Source of the DNA: Sisyra terminalis
Lineage: Eukaryota > Arthropoda > Insecta > Neuroptera > Sisyridae
Length of the DNA stretch: 64,000 nucleotides
Direction of reading: 5' to 3'
NCBI GenBank assembly: GCA_958496175.1
Contig: OY292274.1
Span: forward strand, 57,422,630-57,486,629
Shown one piece after another: positions 35,601 to 48,312 of the stretch. The notes under the pieces were generated by a model. That model made no database searches and was not told the DNA's origin. It saw only the letters and a list, made by a program, of their open reading frames with translations. The position numbers and the translations under genes are program-made. Position 1 is the first letter of the stretch. Each line of letters opens with the position of its first letter.

Positions 35601-38600
35601 CTGTTGCACTCAGGACGAAAAATTTTTCACATTACAATTCACTTAAAGGTCTTTTAATATAATCCGTTGAGAAAATTGGACCTCATAATAAAATGTCACC
35701 CCCTAAAATATCCCAAATTCAGTCGAAATTTGTCGCATGTAATTTTACTACCTTAACTTCCCGTTTTAATTTCCCGGACATTTAGCCAGTAAATGTTAAA
35801 TATTTTTTGTAAATATAGTTAAGGCTGATTCAATCAACAATAATAAGTTCATTTTAAGGAAGTTGAACCATCCCTTGCATCCCTATTTTGCAGTTGAAAA
35901 CTGTCGTTTTTGGAACTTTGAAATGGAATTGTGGATGTCCTGTTGCATACAGGACGAAATTTTTTTCACATTACAATTCACTTAAAGGTCTTTTAATATA
36001 ATCCGTTGAGAAAATTGGACCTCATAATGAAATGTCACCCCCTAAAATATCCCAATTTCAGTCGAAATTTGTCGCATGTAATTTTACTCCCTTAACTTCC
36101 CGTTTTAATTTCCCGGACATTTATCCAGTAAATGTTAAATATTTTTAGTCAATATCGTTAAGGATGATTCAATTCACAATACAAAGTTCATTTTAAGGAA
36201 GTGTAACCATCCCTTGCATCCCTATTTTGCATTTGAAAATTGTCCTTTTTGAAACTTTGAAATGGAATTGTGGATGTCCTGTTGCACACAGGACGAAATT
36301 TTTGCACATTACAATTCTCTTAAAGGTGTTTTAATATAATCCGTTGAGAAAATTGGACCTCATAATAAAATGTCACCCCCTAAAATATCCCAATTTCAGT
36401 CGAAATTTGTCGCATGTAATTTTACTCCCTTAACTTCCCGTTTTAATTTCCCGGACATTTATCCAGTAAATGTTAAATATTTTTAGTCAATATCGTTAAG
36501 GATGATTCAATTCACAATACAAAGTTCATTTTAGAGAAGTGTAACCATCCCTTGCATCCCTAATTTACAGTTGAAAATTGTCCTTTTTGAAATTTTGAAA
36601 TGGAATATTGGATGTCCTGTTTCACTCAGGACGAAAAATTTTTCACATTACAATTCACTTAAAGGTCTTTTAATATAATCCGTTGAGAAAATTGGACCTC
36701 ATAATAAAATGTCACCCCCTAAAATATCCCAAATTCAGTCGAAATTTGTCGCATGTAATTTTACTCCCTTAACTTCCCGTTTTAATTTCCCGGACATTTA
36801 GCCAGTAAATGTTAAATATTTTTTGTAAATATAGTTAAGGCTGATTCAATCAACAATAATAAGTTCATTTTAAGGAAGTTGAACCATCCCTTGCATCCCT
36901 ATTTTGCAGTTGAAAACTGTCGTTTTAGGAACTTTGAAATGGAATTGTGGATGTCCTGTTGCATACAGGACGAAATTTTTTTCACATTACAATTCACTTA
37001 AAGGTCTTTTAATATAATCCGTTGAGAAAATTGGACCTCATAATGAAATGTCACCCCCTAAAATATCCCAATTTCAGTCGAAATTTGTCGCATGTAATTT
37101 TACTCCCTTATCTTCCCGTTTTAATTTCCCGGACATTTAGCCAGTAAATGTTAAATATTTTTTGTAAATATAGTTAAGGCTGATTCAATCAACAATAATA
37201 AGTTCATTTTAAGGAAGTGGAACCATCCCTTGCATCCCTATTTTGCAGTTGAAAACTGTCGTTTTTGGAACTTTGAAATGGAATTGTGGATGTCCTGTTG
37301 CACACAGGACGAAATTTTTTTCACATTACAATTCTTTTAAAGGTGTTTTAATATAATCCGTTGAGAAAACTAGACCTCATAATAAAATGCCACCCCCTAA
37401 AATATCCCAAATTCAGTCGAAATTTGTCGCATGTAATTTTACTCCCTTAACTTCCCGTTTTAATTTCCCGGACATTTATCCAGTAAATGGTTAATATTTT
37501 TAGTCAATATCGTTAAGGATGATTCAATTCACAATACAAAGTTCATTTTAGAGAAGTGTAACCATCGCTTGCATCCCTAATTTACAGTTTAAAATTGTCC
37601 TTTTTGAAACTTTGAAATGGAATATTGGATGTCCTGTTGCACTCAGGACGAAAAATTTTTCACATTACAATTCACTTAAAGGTCTTTTAATATAATCCGT
37701 TGAGAAAACTAGACCTCATAATAAAATGCCACCCCCTAAAATATCCCAAATTCAGTCGAAATTTGTCGCATGTAATTTTACTCCCTTAACTTCCCGTTTT
37801 AATTTCCCGGACATTTATCCAGTAAATGGTTAATATTTTTAGTCAATATCGTTAAGGATGATTCAATTCACAATTCAAAGTTCATTTTCGAGAAGTGTAT
37901 CCATCCCTTGCATCCCTAATTTACAGTTGAAAATTGTCCTTTTTGAAACTTTGAAATGGAATATTGGATGTCCTGTTGCACTCAGGACGAAAAATTTTTC
38001 ACATTACAATTCACTTAAAGGTCTTTTAATATAATCCGTTGAGAAAATTGGACCTCATAATGAAATGTCACCCCCTAAAATATCCCAATTTCAGTCGAAA
38101 TTTGTCGCATGTAACTTTACTCCCTTAACTTCCCGTTTTAATTTTCCGAACATTTAGCCAGTAAATGTTAAATATTTTTTGTAAATATAGTTAAGGCTGA
38201 TTCAATCAACAATAATAAGTTCATTTTAAGGAAGTGTAACCATCCCTTGCATCCCTATTTTGCATTTGAAAATTGTCCTTTTTGAAAGTTTAATATGGAA
38301 TTGTGGGTGTCCTGTTGCACACAGGACGAAATTTTTTTCACATTACAATTCACTTAAACGTCTTTTGCAATAGTCCGTAGAGAAAACTAGACCTCATAAT
38401 AAAATGCCACCCCCTAAAATATCCCAAATTCAGTCGAAATTTGTCGCATGTAATTTTACTACCTTAACTTCCCGTTTTAATTTCCCGGACATTTATCCAG
38501 TAAATGTTAAATATTTTTAGTCAATATCGTTAAGGATGATTCAATTCACAATACAAAGTTCATTTTAAGGAAGTGTAACCATCCCTTGCATCCCTATTTT

Positions 38601-40699
38601 GCATTTGAAAATTGTCCTTTTTGAACCTTTGAAATGGAATTGTGGATGTCCTGTTGCACACAGGACGAAATTTTTTTCACATTACAATTCTCTTAAAGGT
38701 GTTTTAATATAATCCGTTGAGAAAATTGGACCTCATAATAAAATGTCACCCCCTAAAATATCCCAAATTCAGTCGAAATTTGTCGCATGTAATTTTACTA
38801 CCTTAACTTCCCGTTTTAATTTCCCGGACATTTAGCCAGTAAATGTTAAATATTTTTTGTAAATATAGTTAAGGCTGATTCAATCAACAATAATAAGTTC
38901 ATTTTAAGGAAGTGGAACCATCCCTTGCATCCCTATTTTGCAGTTGAAAACTGTCGTTTTTGGAACTTTGAAATGGAATTGTGGATGTCCTGTTGCACAC
39001 AGGACGAAATTTTTTTCACATTACAATTCTTTTAAAGGTGTTTTAATATAATCCGTTGAGAAAACTAGACCTCATAATAAAATGTCACCCCCTAAAATAT
39101 CCCAATTTCAGTCGAAATTTGTCGCATGTAATTTTACTCCCTTAACTTCCCGTTTTAATTTCCCGGACATTTATCCAGTAAATGTTAAATATTTTTAGTC
39201 AATATCGTTAAGGATGATTCAATTCACAATACAAAGTTCATTTTCGAGAAGTGTATCCATCCCTTGCATCCCTAATTTACAGTTGAAAATTGTCCTTTTT
39301 GAAACTTTGAAATGGAATATTGGATGTCCTGTTGCACTCAGGACGAAAAATTTTTCACATTACAATTCACTTAAACGTCTTTTGCAATAGTCCGTAGAGA
39401 AAACTAGACCTCATAATAAAATGCCACCCCCTAAAATATCCCAAATTCAGTCGAAATTTGTCGCATGTAATTTTACTCCCTTAACTTCCCGTTTTAATTT
39501 CCCGGACATTTATCCAGTAAATGTTAAATATTTTTAGTCAATATCGTTAAGGATGATTCAATTCACAATACAAAGTTCATTTTAGAGAAGTGTAACCATC
39601 CCTTTCATCCCTAATTTACAGTTGAAAATTGTCCTTTTTGAAACTTTGAAATGGAATATTGGATGTCCTGTTGCACTCAGGACGAAAAAATTTTCACATT
39701 ACAATTCACTTAAAGGTCTTTTAATATAATCCGTTGAGAAAATTGGACCTCATAATGAAATGTCACCCCCAAAAATATCCCAATTTCAGTCGAAATTTGT
39801 CGCATGTAATTTTACTCCCTTAACTTCCCGTTTTAATTTTCCGAACATTTAGCCAGTAAATGTTAAATATTTTTTGTAAATATAGTTAAGGCTGATTCAA
39901 TCAACAATAATAAGTTCATTTTAAGGAAGTGTAACCATCCCTTGCATCCCTATTTTGCATTTGAAAATTGACCATTTTGAAAGTTTAATATGGAATTGTG
40001 GGTGTCCTGTTGCACACAGGACGAAATTTTTTTCACATTACAATTCACTTAAACGTCTTTTGCAATAGTCCGTAGAGAAAACTAGACCTCATAATAAAAT
40101 GCCACCCCCTAAAATATCCCAAATTCAGTCGAAATTTGTCGCATGTAATTTTACTACCTTAACTTCCCGTTTTAATTTCCCGGACATTTATCCAGTAAAT
40201 GTTAAATATTTTTAGTCAATATCGTTAAGGATGATTCAATTCACAATACAAAGTTCATTTTAAGGAAGTGTAACCATCCCTTGCATCCCTATTTTGCATT
40301 TGAAAATTGTCCTTTTTGAAACTTTGAAATGGAATTGTGGATGTCCTGTTGCACACAGGACGAAATTTTTTTCACATTACAATTCTCTTAAAAGTGTTTT
40401 AATATAATCCGTTGAGAAAATTGGACCTCATAATAAAATGTCACCCCCTAAAATATCCCAATTTCAGTCGAAATTTGTCGCATGTAATTTTACTCCCTTA
40501 ACTTCCCGTTTTAATTTCCCGGACATTTATCCAGTAAATGTTAAATATTTTTAGTCAATATCGTTAAGGATGATTCAATTCACAATACAAAGTTCATTTT
40601 AGAGAAGTGTTACCATCCCTTGCATCCCTAATTTACAGTTGAAAATTGTCCTTTTTGAAACTTTGAAATGGAATATTGGATGTCCTGTTGCACTCAGGA

Positions 40700-43600
40700 C
40701 GAAAAATTTTTCACATTACAATTCACTTAAAGGTCTTTTAATATAATCCGTTGAGAAAATTGGACCTCATAATAAAATGTCACCCCCTAAAATATCCCAA
40801 TTTCAGTCGAAATTTGTCGCATGTAATTTTACTCCCTTATCTTCCTGTTTTAATTTCCCGGACATTTAGCCAGTAAATGTTAAATATTTTTTGTTAATAT
40901 AGTTAAGGCTGATTCAATCAACAATTATAAGTTCATTTTAAGGAAGTGTAACCATCCCTTGCATCCCTATTTTGCATTTGAAAATTGTCCTTTTTGAAAC
41001 TTTGAAATGGAATTGTGGATGTCCTGTTGCACACAGGACGAAATTTTTTTCACATTACAATTCTCTTAAAGGTGTTTTAATATAATCCGTTGAGAAAACT
41101 AGACTTCATAATAAAATGCCACCCCCTAAAATATCCCAAATTCAGTCGAAATTTGTCGCATGTAATTTTACTACCTTAACTTCCCGTTTTAATTTCCCGG
41201 ACATTTAGCCAGTAAATGTTAAATATTTTTTGTAAATATAGTTAAGGCTGATTCAATCAACAATAATAAGTTCATTTTAAGGAAGTTGAACCATCCCTTG
41301 CATCCCTATTTTGCAGTTAAAAAACTGTCGTTTTTGGAACTTTGAAATGGAATTGTGGATGTCCTGTTGCATACAGGACGAAAATTTTTTCACATTACTA
41401 TTCACTTAAAGGTCTTTTAATATAATCCGTTGAGAAAATTGGACCTCATAATAAAATGTCACCCCCTAAAATATCCCAATTTCAGTCGAAATTTGTCGCA
41501 TGTAATTTTACTCCCTTAACTTCCCGTTTTAATTTCCCGGACATTTATCCAGTAAATGTTAAATATTTTTAGTCAATATCGTTAAGGATGATTCAATTCA
41601 CAATACAAAGTTCATTTTAGAGAAGTGTTACCATCCCTTGCATCCCTAATTTACAGTTGAAAATTGTCCTTTTTGAAACTTTGAAATGGAATATTGGATG
41701 TCCTGTTGCACTCAGGACGAAAAATTTTTCACATTACAATTCACTTAAAGGTCTTTTAATATAATCCGTTGAGAAAATTGGACCTCATAATAAAATGTCA
41801 CCCCCTAAAATATCCCAAATTCAGTCGAAATTTGTCGCATGTAATTTTACTACCTTAACTTCCCGTTTTAATTTCCCGGACATTTAGCCAGTAAATGTTA
41901 AATATTTTTTGTAAATATAGTTAAGGCTGATTCAATCAACAATAATAAGTTCATTTTAAGGAAGTTGAACCATCCCTTGCATCCCTATTTTGCAGTTGAA
42001 AACTGTCGTTTTTGGAACTTTGAAATGGAATTGTGGATGTCCTGTTGCATACAGGACGAAATTTTTTTCACATTACAATTCACTTAAAGGTCTTTTAATA
42101 TAATCCGTTGAGAAAATTGGACCTCATAATGAAATGTCACCCCCTAAAATATCCCAATTTCAGTCGAAATTTGTCGCATGTAATTTTACTCCCTTAACTT
42201 CCCGTTTTAATTTCCCGGACATTTATCCAGTAAATGTTAAATATTTTTAGTCAATATCGTTAAGGATGATTCAATTCACAATACAAAGTTCATTTTAAGG
42301 AAGTGTAACCATCCCTTGCATCCCTAATTTACAGTTGAAAATTGTCCTTTTTGAAACTTTGAAATGGAATATTGGATGTCCTGTTGCACTCAGGACGAAA
42401 AATTTTTCACATTACAATTCACTTAAAGGTCTTTTAATATAATCCGTTGAGAAAATTGGACCTCATAATAAAATGTCACCCCCTAAAATATCCCAATTTC
42501 AGTCGAAATTTGTCGCATGTAATTTTACTCCCTTATCTTCCTGTTTTAATTTCCCGGACATTTAGCCAGTAAATGTTAAATATTTTTTGTAAATATAGTT
42601 AAGGCTGATTCAATCAACAATTATAAGTTCATTTTAAGGAAGTGTAACCATCCCTTGCATCCCTATTTTGCATTTGAAAATTGTCCTTTTTGAAACTTTG
42701 AAATGGAATTGTGGATGTCCTGTTGCACACAGGACGAAATTTTTTTCACATTACAATTCTCTTAAAGGTGTTTTAATATAATCCGTTGAGAAAACTAGAC
42801 TTCATAATAAAATGCCACCCCCTAAAATATCCCAAATTCAGTCGAAATTTGTCGCATGTAATTTTACTACCTTAACTTCCCGTTTTAATTTCCCGGACAT
42901 TTAGCCAGTAAATGTTAAATATTTTTTGTAAATATAGTTAAGGCTGATTCAATCAACAATAATAAGTTCATTTTAAGGAAGTTGAACCATCCCTTGCATC
43001 CCTATTTTGCAGTTAAAAAACTGTCGTTTTTGGAACTTTGAAATGGAATTGTGGATGTCCTGTTGCATACAGGACGAAAATTTTTTCACATTACTATTCA
43101 CTTAAAGGTCTTTTAATATAATCCGTTGAGAAAATTGGACCTCATAATAAAATGTCACCCCCTAAAATATCCCAATTTCAGTCGAAATTTGTCGCATGTA
43201 ATTTTACTCCCTTAACTTCCCGTTTTAATTTCCCGGACATTTATCCAGTAAATGTTAAATATTTTTAGTCAATATCGTTAAGGATGATTCAATTCACAAT
43301 ACAAAGTTCATTTTAGAGAAGTGTTACCATCCCTTGCATCCCTAATTTACAGTTGAAAATTGTCCTTTTTGAAACTTTGAAATGGAATATTGGATGTCCT
43401 GTTGCACTCAGGACGAAAAATTTTTCACATTACAATTCACTTAAAGGTCTTTTAATATAATCCGTTGAGAAAATTGGACCTCATAATAAAATGTCACCCC
43501 CTAAAATATCCCAAATTCAGTCGAAATTTGTCGCATGTAATTTTACTACCTTAACTTCCCGTTTTAATTTCCCGGACATTTAGCCAGTAAATGTTAAATA

Positions 43601-44120
43601 TTTTTTGTAAATATAGTTAAGGCTGATTCAATCAACAATAATAAGTTCATTTTAAGGAAGTTGAACCATCCCTTGCATCCCTATTTTGCAGTTGAAAACT
43701 GTCGTTTTTGGAACTTTGAAATGGAATTGTGGATGTCCTGTTGCATACAGGACGAAATTTTTTTCACATTACAATTCACTTAAAGGTCTTTTAATATAAT
43801 CCGTTGAGAAAATTGGACCTCATAATGAAATGTCACCCCCTAAAATATCCCAATTTCAGTCGAAATTTGTCGCATGTAATTTTACTCCCTTAACTTCCCG
43901 TTTTAATTTCCCGGACATTTATCCAGTAAATGTTAAATATTTTTAGTCAATATCGTTAAGGATGATTCAATTCACAATACAAAGTTCATTTTAAGGAAGT
44001 GTAACCATCCCTTGCATCCCTAATTTACAGTTGAAAATTGTCCTTTTTGAAACTTTGAAATGGAATATTGGATGTCCTGTTGCACTCAGGACGAAAAATT
44101 TTTCACATTACAATTCACTT
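40700..44120 (+). repeat. Five-monomer higher-order repeat (1,696 bp, two copies)
   Basis: Private variants recur 1,696 bp (5 x 339) apart: TTATCTTCCTGTTTT at about 40838 and 42534, AGACTTCATAATAAA at 41101 and 42797, and GCAGTTAAAAAACTGTCG at 41313 and 43009. The copies run from about 40.7 to 42.4 kb and from 42.4 to 44.1 kb, at the inner end of the array next to the foldback arm. Confidence 0.85.
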
Positions 44121-44599
44121 AAAGGTCTTTTAATATAATCCGTTGAGAAAATTGGACCTCATAATAAAATGTCACCCCCTAAAATATCCCAATTTCAGTC
44201 GAAATTTGTCGCATGTAATTTTACTACCTTAACTTCCCGTTTTAATTTCCCGGACATTTAGCCAGTAAATGTTAAATATTTTTTGTAAATATAGTTAAGG
44301 CTGATTCAATCAACAATAATAAGTTCATTTTAAGGAAGTTGAACCATCCCTTGCATCCCTATTTTGCAGTTGAAAACTGTCGTTTTTGGAACTTTGAAAT
44401 GGAATTGTGGATGTCCTGTTGCATACAGGACGAAAATTTTTTCACATTACGTCTCACGTAAGGTCATTGTTCCATAATCCGTTGAAAAAGTTAGTCCTTA
44501 TAAGGAAAAGCCACCCCTCGAAAACGACCAATTTTAAGGCAAATTTGCTAAATGTTTAGTTAAGGTTAGAGTTATTGAAATTTTTAAATATTGTTCTAA

Positions 44600-44785
44600 T
44601 TGGAGTTTTCTTTAGAGGAACCTTACCGAAGACAACCGAGAATTCTTCAATGGATTTTAATTGTTCATCATTTCCAAATGGACGTTGATGGAATAAATGT
44701 GGATCGTTCCAAAATCTTCCATCAAACTCATCAAGGATATCATTTCCACAATTGGTATCTACCGAGAAACTACAACAATTAATAC
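44600..44785 (+). CDS. Candidate captured exon, left arm (function unknown)
   Basis: Not recognised. After an acceptor-like TTTCTTTAG, one frame stays open for 55 codons (EEPYRRQPRILQWILIV...WYLPRNYNN) to a TAA, followed by a 3' UTR-like tract with AATAAA at about 45054. The opposite strand is open as well: TNCGNDILDEFDGRFWNDP, then HLFHQRPFGN, EQLKSIEEFSVVFG, ending at a good donor (G|GTAAGG). I cannot tell which strand, if either, was coding. The one substitution between arms inside it (CATCAT against CTTCAT) is Asp/Glu in the minus reading and His/Leu in the plus reading, which slightly favours the minus reading. Confidence 0.25.
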
Positions 44786-45334
44786 AACAATTAATACAAC
44801 AAACTTACTACAACAATTAGTGGTGTAAATTATGTTTCCATAAATCAGTGAACGTGATGTGATAAAGTGATTAAAGTGATAAAAAATCAAAATACTATGA
44901 AAATCAAAAGCTTTTTATTATATTTTGTTTATGATATATTGATATTTGTATATGATTGTAACAATTGATACTTAAGATAAATTATATAAACTAATGTAAT
45001 AATGGGAAGACGAATATTGTTTTGTATTATAAACTGAATTGATATTTAACATTAATAAATTTATTTTCATTGAATACATTGTTTCAATTCGATTTATCCC
45101 ACTCATCCTCTTGAATTTTATATTTCAGAGCTTTTTTACAGTAAGAAAACATAGAAGAGTTCAATTATTACAACGATAGGTAGGTTCAATGTTTTTCTAT
45201 TGATTGCCGAATAATACGATAAAGACAATATCGAAAAATATCTTAACTTTTCTAGTTAAAAAAATTCAAGTTTCTACAAATTTTCTTAAGAATTGTTTAT
45301 ATATGAGTTTTAACGTCATTTACATATATCATCT

Positions 45335-45416
45335 GATAGCCGAGTCGCTAAGGTCGCCGCCGCCGCCGTCTCATCCCGTGGTCCCTGGTTCGCATCCCGA
45401 TTGGTCCAGGATTTTT
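45335..45416 (+). other. tRNA-Leu/Ser-like segment with Pol III A and B boxes (copy a)
   Basis: TAGCCGAGTCGCTAAGG fits the A-box of class-II tRNAs (usual form TGGCCGAGTGGTTAAGG) and GGTTCGCATCCC fits the B-box (GGTTCRANNCC), 40-50 bp apart. The segment between is GC-rich (a CCGCCGCCGCC run), very unlike its AT-rich surroundings. The acceptor stem does not pair, so it is not a functional tRNA; it is tRNA-derived, as in a SINE head. The mirrored copy is at about 49508-49590. Confidence 0.6.
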
Positions 45417-45600
45417 ATAATTTCTAATAATTGATTCCTCTTCCTTACAGCTTGTAATATATATAATTAACATTAATTCTTAATTCCGAACATTTCTTCA
45501 TCGAAATATTCGATCGAACAGTTCCTACACTTCGGGGTTGGGAATGATCGATCGATCGACGCGTTATATTTTTTCATTTTTTTTTTGCTCCCTGGTTTAG

Positions 45601-45664
45601 TGACGTCACACAATGTCGAGTGATTTTTTTTTGTGGAAATATGTGACGTCACATAATGACGTCA
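45601..45664. promoter_or_regulatory. Cluster of three TGACGTCA palindromes, left arm
   Basis: Perfect CRE/ATF-type octamers at 45601-45608, 45644-45651 and 45657-45664. The second arm unit has two more at 46884-46891 and 46924-46931. Mirrors in the right arm are at 47991, 48031, 49265, 49278 and 49321, ten in all within 3.8 kb. Whether a bZIP protein binds is not known; the sites could also be chance products of a repeat that happened to carry one. Confidence 0.5.
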
Positions 45665-46459
45665 ATCATGAGTAAATTCATAAAGGGGGGAGGACATCGA
45701 AATTTCGATATTCGTGAAATAGGATTTTGGGAATGGCTTCCTCACAAAGTGGAAAGCCTAAAAATCATATCCTCTAATTGTATTTTTCATTTTTTTGGGG
45801 GAAATTTTTCGGCCGAAATCCCAGAAAATCGGAAAAACAGGGCAAAATCGGCACTTTCTTTCACTTTTTATAACTTTAACGTCAATTTGTGCGTTAACTA
45901 TCGATCGTTGGTGAACGATAGTAGGCTCATTCGATAGCGCTTGAATTACTCTATCGATTGGTGCCAAGAAGTTGCCGGAAAAGCTTAAGGGGAAAAACTT
46001 TTTTTTCCGACTTTCAGAAATTTAAAATCCACCACCAAATGCCTATCGATTTTATGAAATTTTTGTGGAAAATTTTTTGTCGAATATCTCGATGAAATTC
46101 TCACCTTAGATGCATTATGATACTATCGAAAAACATTAGCACTTTTCGATGTTCTTAATGGAATTTTTCGATTTACAAATTTACAAATGATGCATCATAA
46201 TGCAATGTAAATTGTTTTCTTGAAAAAAAGGATGAAGGACCTAAAAATTTTGCAACGTGGTTCTACAACTTTTCCGAACGTCATATGAAGAAGCAATAGT
46301 TCAAATTGTCCCGGAAAATTCCACGAAAATTGATCGATTGTAAAAAATTAACGTTATGAAATTTGATATTGCAGAATTATATATTATTCAAGATAATGCT
46401 ATTCAAATACAAATATGTTTTATCGAAAAAAAGGATGAAGGACTATAAAATATTACCAT

Positions 46460-47438
46460 GTCTTTTGACAAATTTTCCGGGATTAACATGGAGCAGCTAT
46501 GGTTAAAATATTTCTGGAAAATTCCAATTCCTTCGACCGAAAATTTTTTTCAAGTTTCCATCAATGAAGAAATCTTTATATATGAGTTTAAACGATCAAT
46601 AAATATATCTTCCAATGGCCGAATCGATAAGCGCACGGAATATGTTATAAACGGAAAGACGACGGATCGATCCCCCAATAAGGTAAAAGATTTTTATATT
46701 TCTACTAACCAATTTCTAATTAATATCTATTCGTTACAGCTTAAATTATCACTTTCGATCGTTAATAATTATCTTAACGTTAGTTTCAGCCGAATAATTC
46801 GATCATCTCTTCTCCAACCTTTCGAGGTTGAGAGAAGTGATCGATCGATTCCGTAGATTTTTTTTCTTTTTGGTTTATATATATGACGTCATACATACGT
46901 CGCCATCCAATGACATCACTCAATGACGTCATTCCCGAAAAATATCGAAAAAATGAGCGAATTTTCGATTTTCATGAAGTAGGATTCTGGGAATGGCTTA
47001 GTTACGTCACGGGAGGCCTAAAAAACATATCCTAATGTCAATTTTTTTCGTTTTTTTTTCGAAAATTTTTCGGCCGAAATCCCAGAAAATCCCAAAAATA
47101 GGCCAAAACTGACGGTTTTATTCACTTTTTTCAACTTTAACGCCGTTTTTAGCGAAAACTATCGATCGTAGGTTAACGATAGTAGGCTCATTCGATAGCG
47201 CTTGAATTACTCTATCGATGGTGTAAATTTGGTCCCGGAAAACCCTAAGGAAAAAAACTTTTTTTTTTAACTTTGCAAAAATTTAAAATCCTCGATGAAA
47301 CCATGGCCGATTTTTTTCAAAAAATTTTTTGTCGAATATCTCGATGAAATTCACATCATAGATGCATAATGTAACGCTCGAAGTAAAAATAAATAAAAAA
47401 TTGAGCTTTTCGTTACCCTTGTTCGAATTTTTCGATAA
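46460..47438 (+). repeat. 1.27-kb arm repeat unit, copy b (truncated at the loop)
   Basis: Second diverged copy of the arm unit; it carries the same landmarks in the same order as copy a and stops at the palindrome loop. Mirrored at about 47486-48470. Frames such as 46458-46856 and its mirror at 48241-48465 lie here; they are not conserved as proteins between copies a and b and I do not call them genes. Confidence 0.75.
46612..46686 (+). other. tRNA-like segment, diverged (copy b)
   Basis: At the equivalent place in the second arm unit, TGGCCGAATCGATAAGCGC (A-box-like) and GGATCGATCCCCC (B-box with one mismatch) keep the same spacing. The GC-rich centre of copy a is replaced here. Both copies are followed by GATTTTTATA and, about 50 bp on, by a pyrimidine tract ending TTACAGCTT. 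The mirror is at about 48238-48312. Confidence 0.45.
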
Positions 47439-47485
47439 AACAAATTTACATATGCATAGCATTAAGACGTTTATATAAAATTTCA
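47439..47485. other. 47-bp loop at the centre of the giant palindrome
   Basis: Unpaired sequence between the two arms; the centre of symmetry is at about 47462. Stem pairing resumes immediately on each side (CGATAA on the left, TTATCG on the right). The loop is AT-rich and carries no gene. Its small size makes the locus prone to cruciform or hairpin formation. Confidence 0.85.
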
Positions 47486-48237
47486 TTATCGAAATATTCG
47501 ATGAAGGGTAACGAAAAGCTAATTTTTTTTTATTTTCAATTCGAGCGTTACATTATGCCTCTATGGTGTGAATTTCATCGAGATATTCGACAAAAAATTT
47601 TTTGGAAAAAATCGACCATGGTTTCATAGAGGATTTTAAATTTTTGCAAAGTTAAAAAAAAAAGTTTTTTTCCTTAGGGTTTTCCGGGACCAAATTTACA
47701 CCATCGATAGAGTAATTCAAGCGCTATCGAATGAGCCTACTATCGTTAACCTACGATCGATAGTTTTCGCTAAAAACGGCGTTAAAGTTGAAAAAAGTGA
47801 AAAAAACCGTCAGTTTTGGCCTATTTTTGGGATTTTCTGGGATTTCGGCCGAAAAATTTTCGAAAAAAAAACGAAAAAAATTGACATTAGGATATGTTTT
47901 TTAGGCCTCCCGTGACGTAACTAAGCCATTCCCAGAATCCTACTTCATGAAAATCGAAAATTCGCTCATTTTTTCGATATTTTTCGGGAATGACGTCATT
48001 GGGTGATGTCATTGGATGGCGACGTATGTATGACGTCATATATATAAACCAAAAAGAAAAAAAATCTACGGAATCGATCGATCACTTCTCTCAACCTCGA
48101 AAGGTTGGAGAAGAGATGATCGAATTATTCGGCTGAAACTAACGTTAAGATAATTATTAACGATCGAAAGTGATAATTTAAGCTGTAACGAATAGATATT
48201 AATTAGAAATTGGTTAGTAGAAATATAAAAATCTTTT

Positions 48238-48312
48238 ACCTTATTGGGGGATCGATCCGTCGTCTTTCCGTTTCATCACATATTCCGTGCGCTTATCGAT
48301 TCGGCCATTGGA
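48238..48312 (-). other. tRNA-like segment, mirror of copy b
   Basis: Reverse complement of 46612-46686 in the right arm. The A-box-like and B-box-like blocks are preserved with a few substitutions between them. Confidence 0.4.

Larger units (their letters stand above)
22935..44448 (+). repeat. 339-bp satellite array, ~63 monomers
   Basis: The landmark GTCGCATGTAATTTTAC recurs every 338-340 bp (23191, 23530, 23868, 24207, 24545, 24885, 25224, and onward), giving about 63 head-to-tail monomers over 21.5 kb. Three main variants are told apart by the block after GTCCTGTTG: GCACACAGGAC, GCACTCAGGAC and GCATACAGGAC, plus a GAGCTCAGGAC form at about 25774, 26452 and 27470. The first two or three monomers (22935 to about 23860) are clearly diverged, as is usual at array edges; the interior is much more homogeneous. 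No open frame spans a monomer. Each monomer carries a short dyad (GTCCTG...CAGGAC) and a conserved TTCCCGTTTTAATTTCCCGG block. Confidence 0.95.
45190..46460 (+). repeat. 1.27-kb arm repeat unit, copy a
   Basis: Aligns with copy b (46460-47438) at an offset of about 1,261-1,276 bp. Shared landmarks include TATGAGTTT-AAACG, the tRNA-like segment, TTACAGCTT, the TGACGTCA cluster, CGGCCGAAATCCCAGAAAAT, GTAGGCTCATTCGATAGCGC and TTGTCGAATATCTCGATGAA. Its mirror in the right arm is about 48470-49740. Divergence between copies a and b is far greater than between the two arms, so the tandem duplication came before the inversion. Confidence 0.8.
44449..47438 (+). repeat. Left arm of a giant inverted repeat (foldback)
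   Basis: This 3.0-kb arm is mirrored by 47486 to about 51025 around a 47-bp loop. Outside to inside: a diverged satellite remnant (44449-44560); a unique segment with a candidate exon and a 3' UTR-like AATAAA (44595-45100); then two diverged direct repeats of about 1.27 kb (about 45190-46460 and 46460-47438). Relative to the right arm it lacks about 540 bp, with the junction at about 44557. The arms are not identical: scattered substitutions and small indels are present, so this is not a read that was simply folded back. No transposase is visible. Confidence 0.9.

Noticed and set aside
22935..44448. Regular repeats as a CRISPR array
   Set aside because: The whole 339-bp unit is repeated with no unique spacers, and the genome is eukaryotic with introns.
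22935..44448. CENP-B box in the satellite block TTCCCGTTTTAATTTCCCGG
   Set aside because: Only the TCCCG part agrees with the reverse CENP-B box; the core bases do not, and there is no evidence that this array is centromeric.
45335..45416. Functional tRNA-Leu or tRNA-Ser gene
   Set aside because: A and B boxes are present but the acceptor stem does not pair and no clear anticodon arm is seen; kept as a tRNA-like segment.
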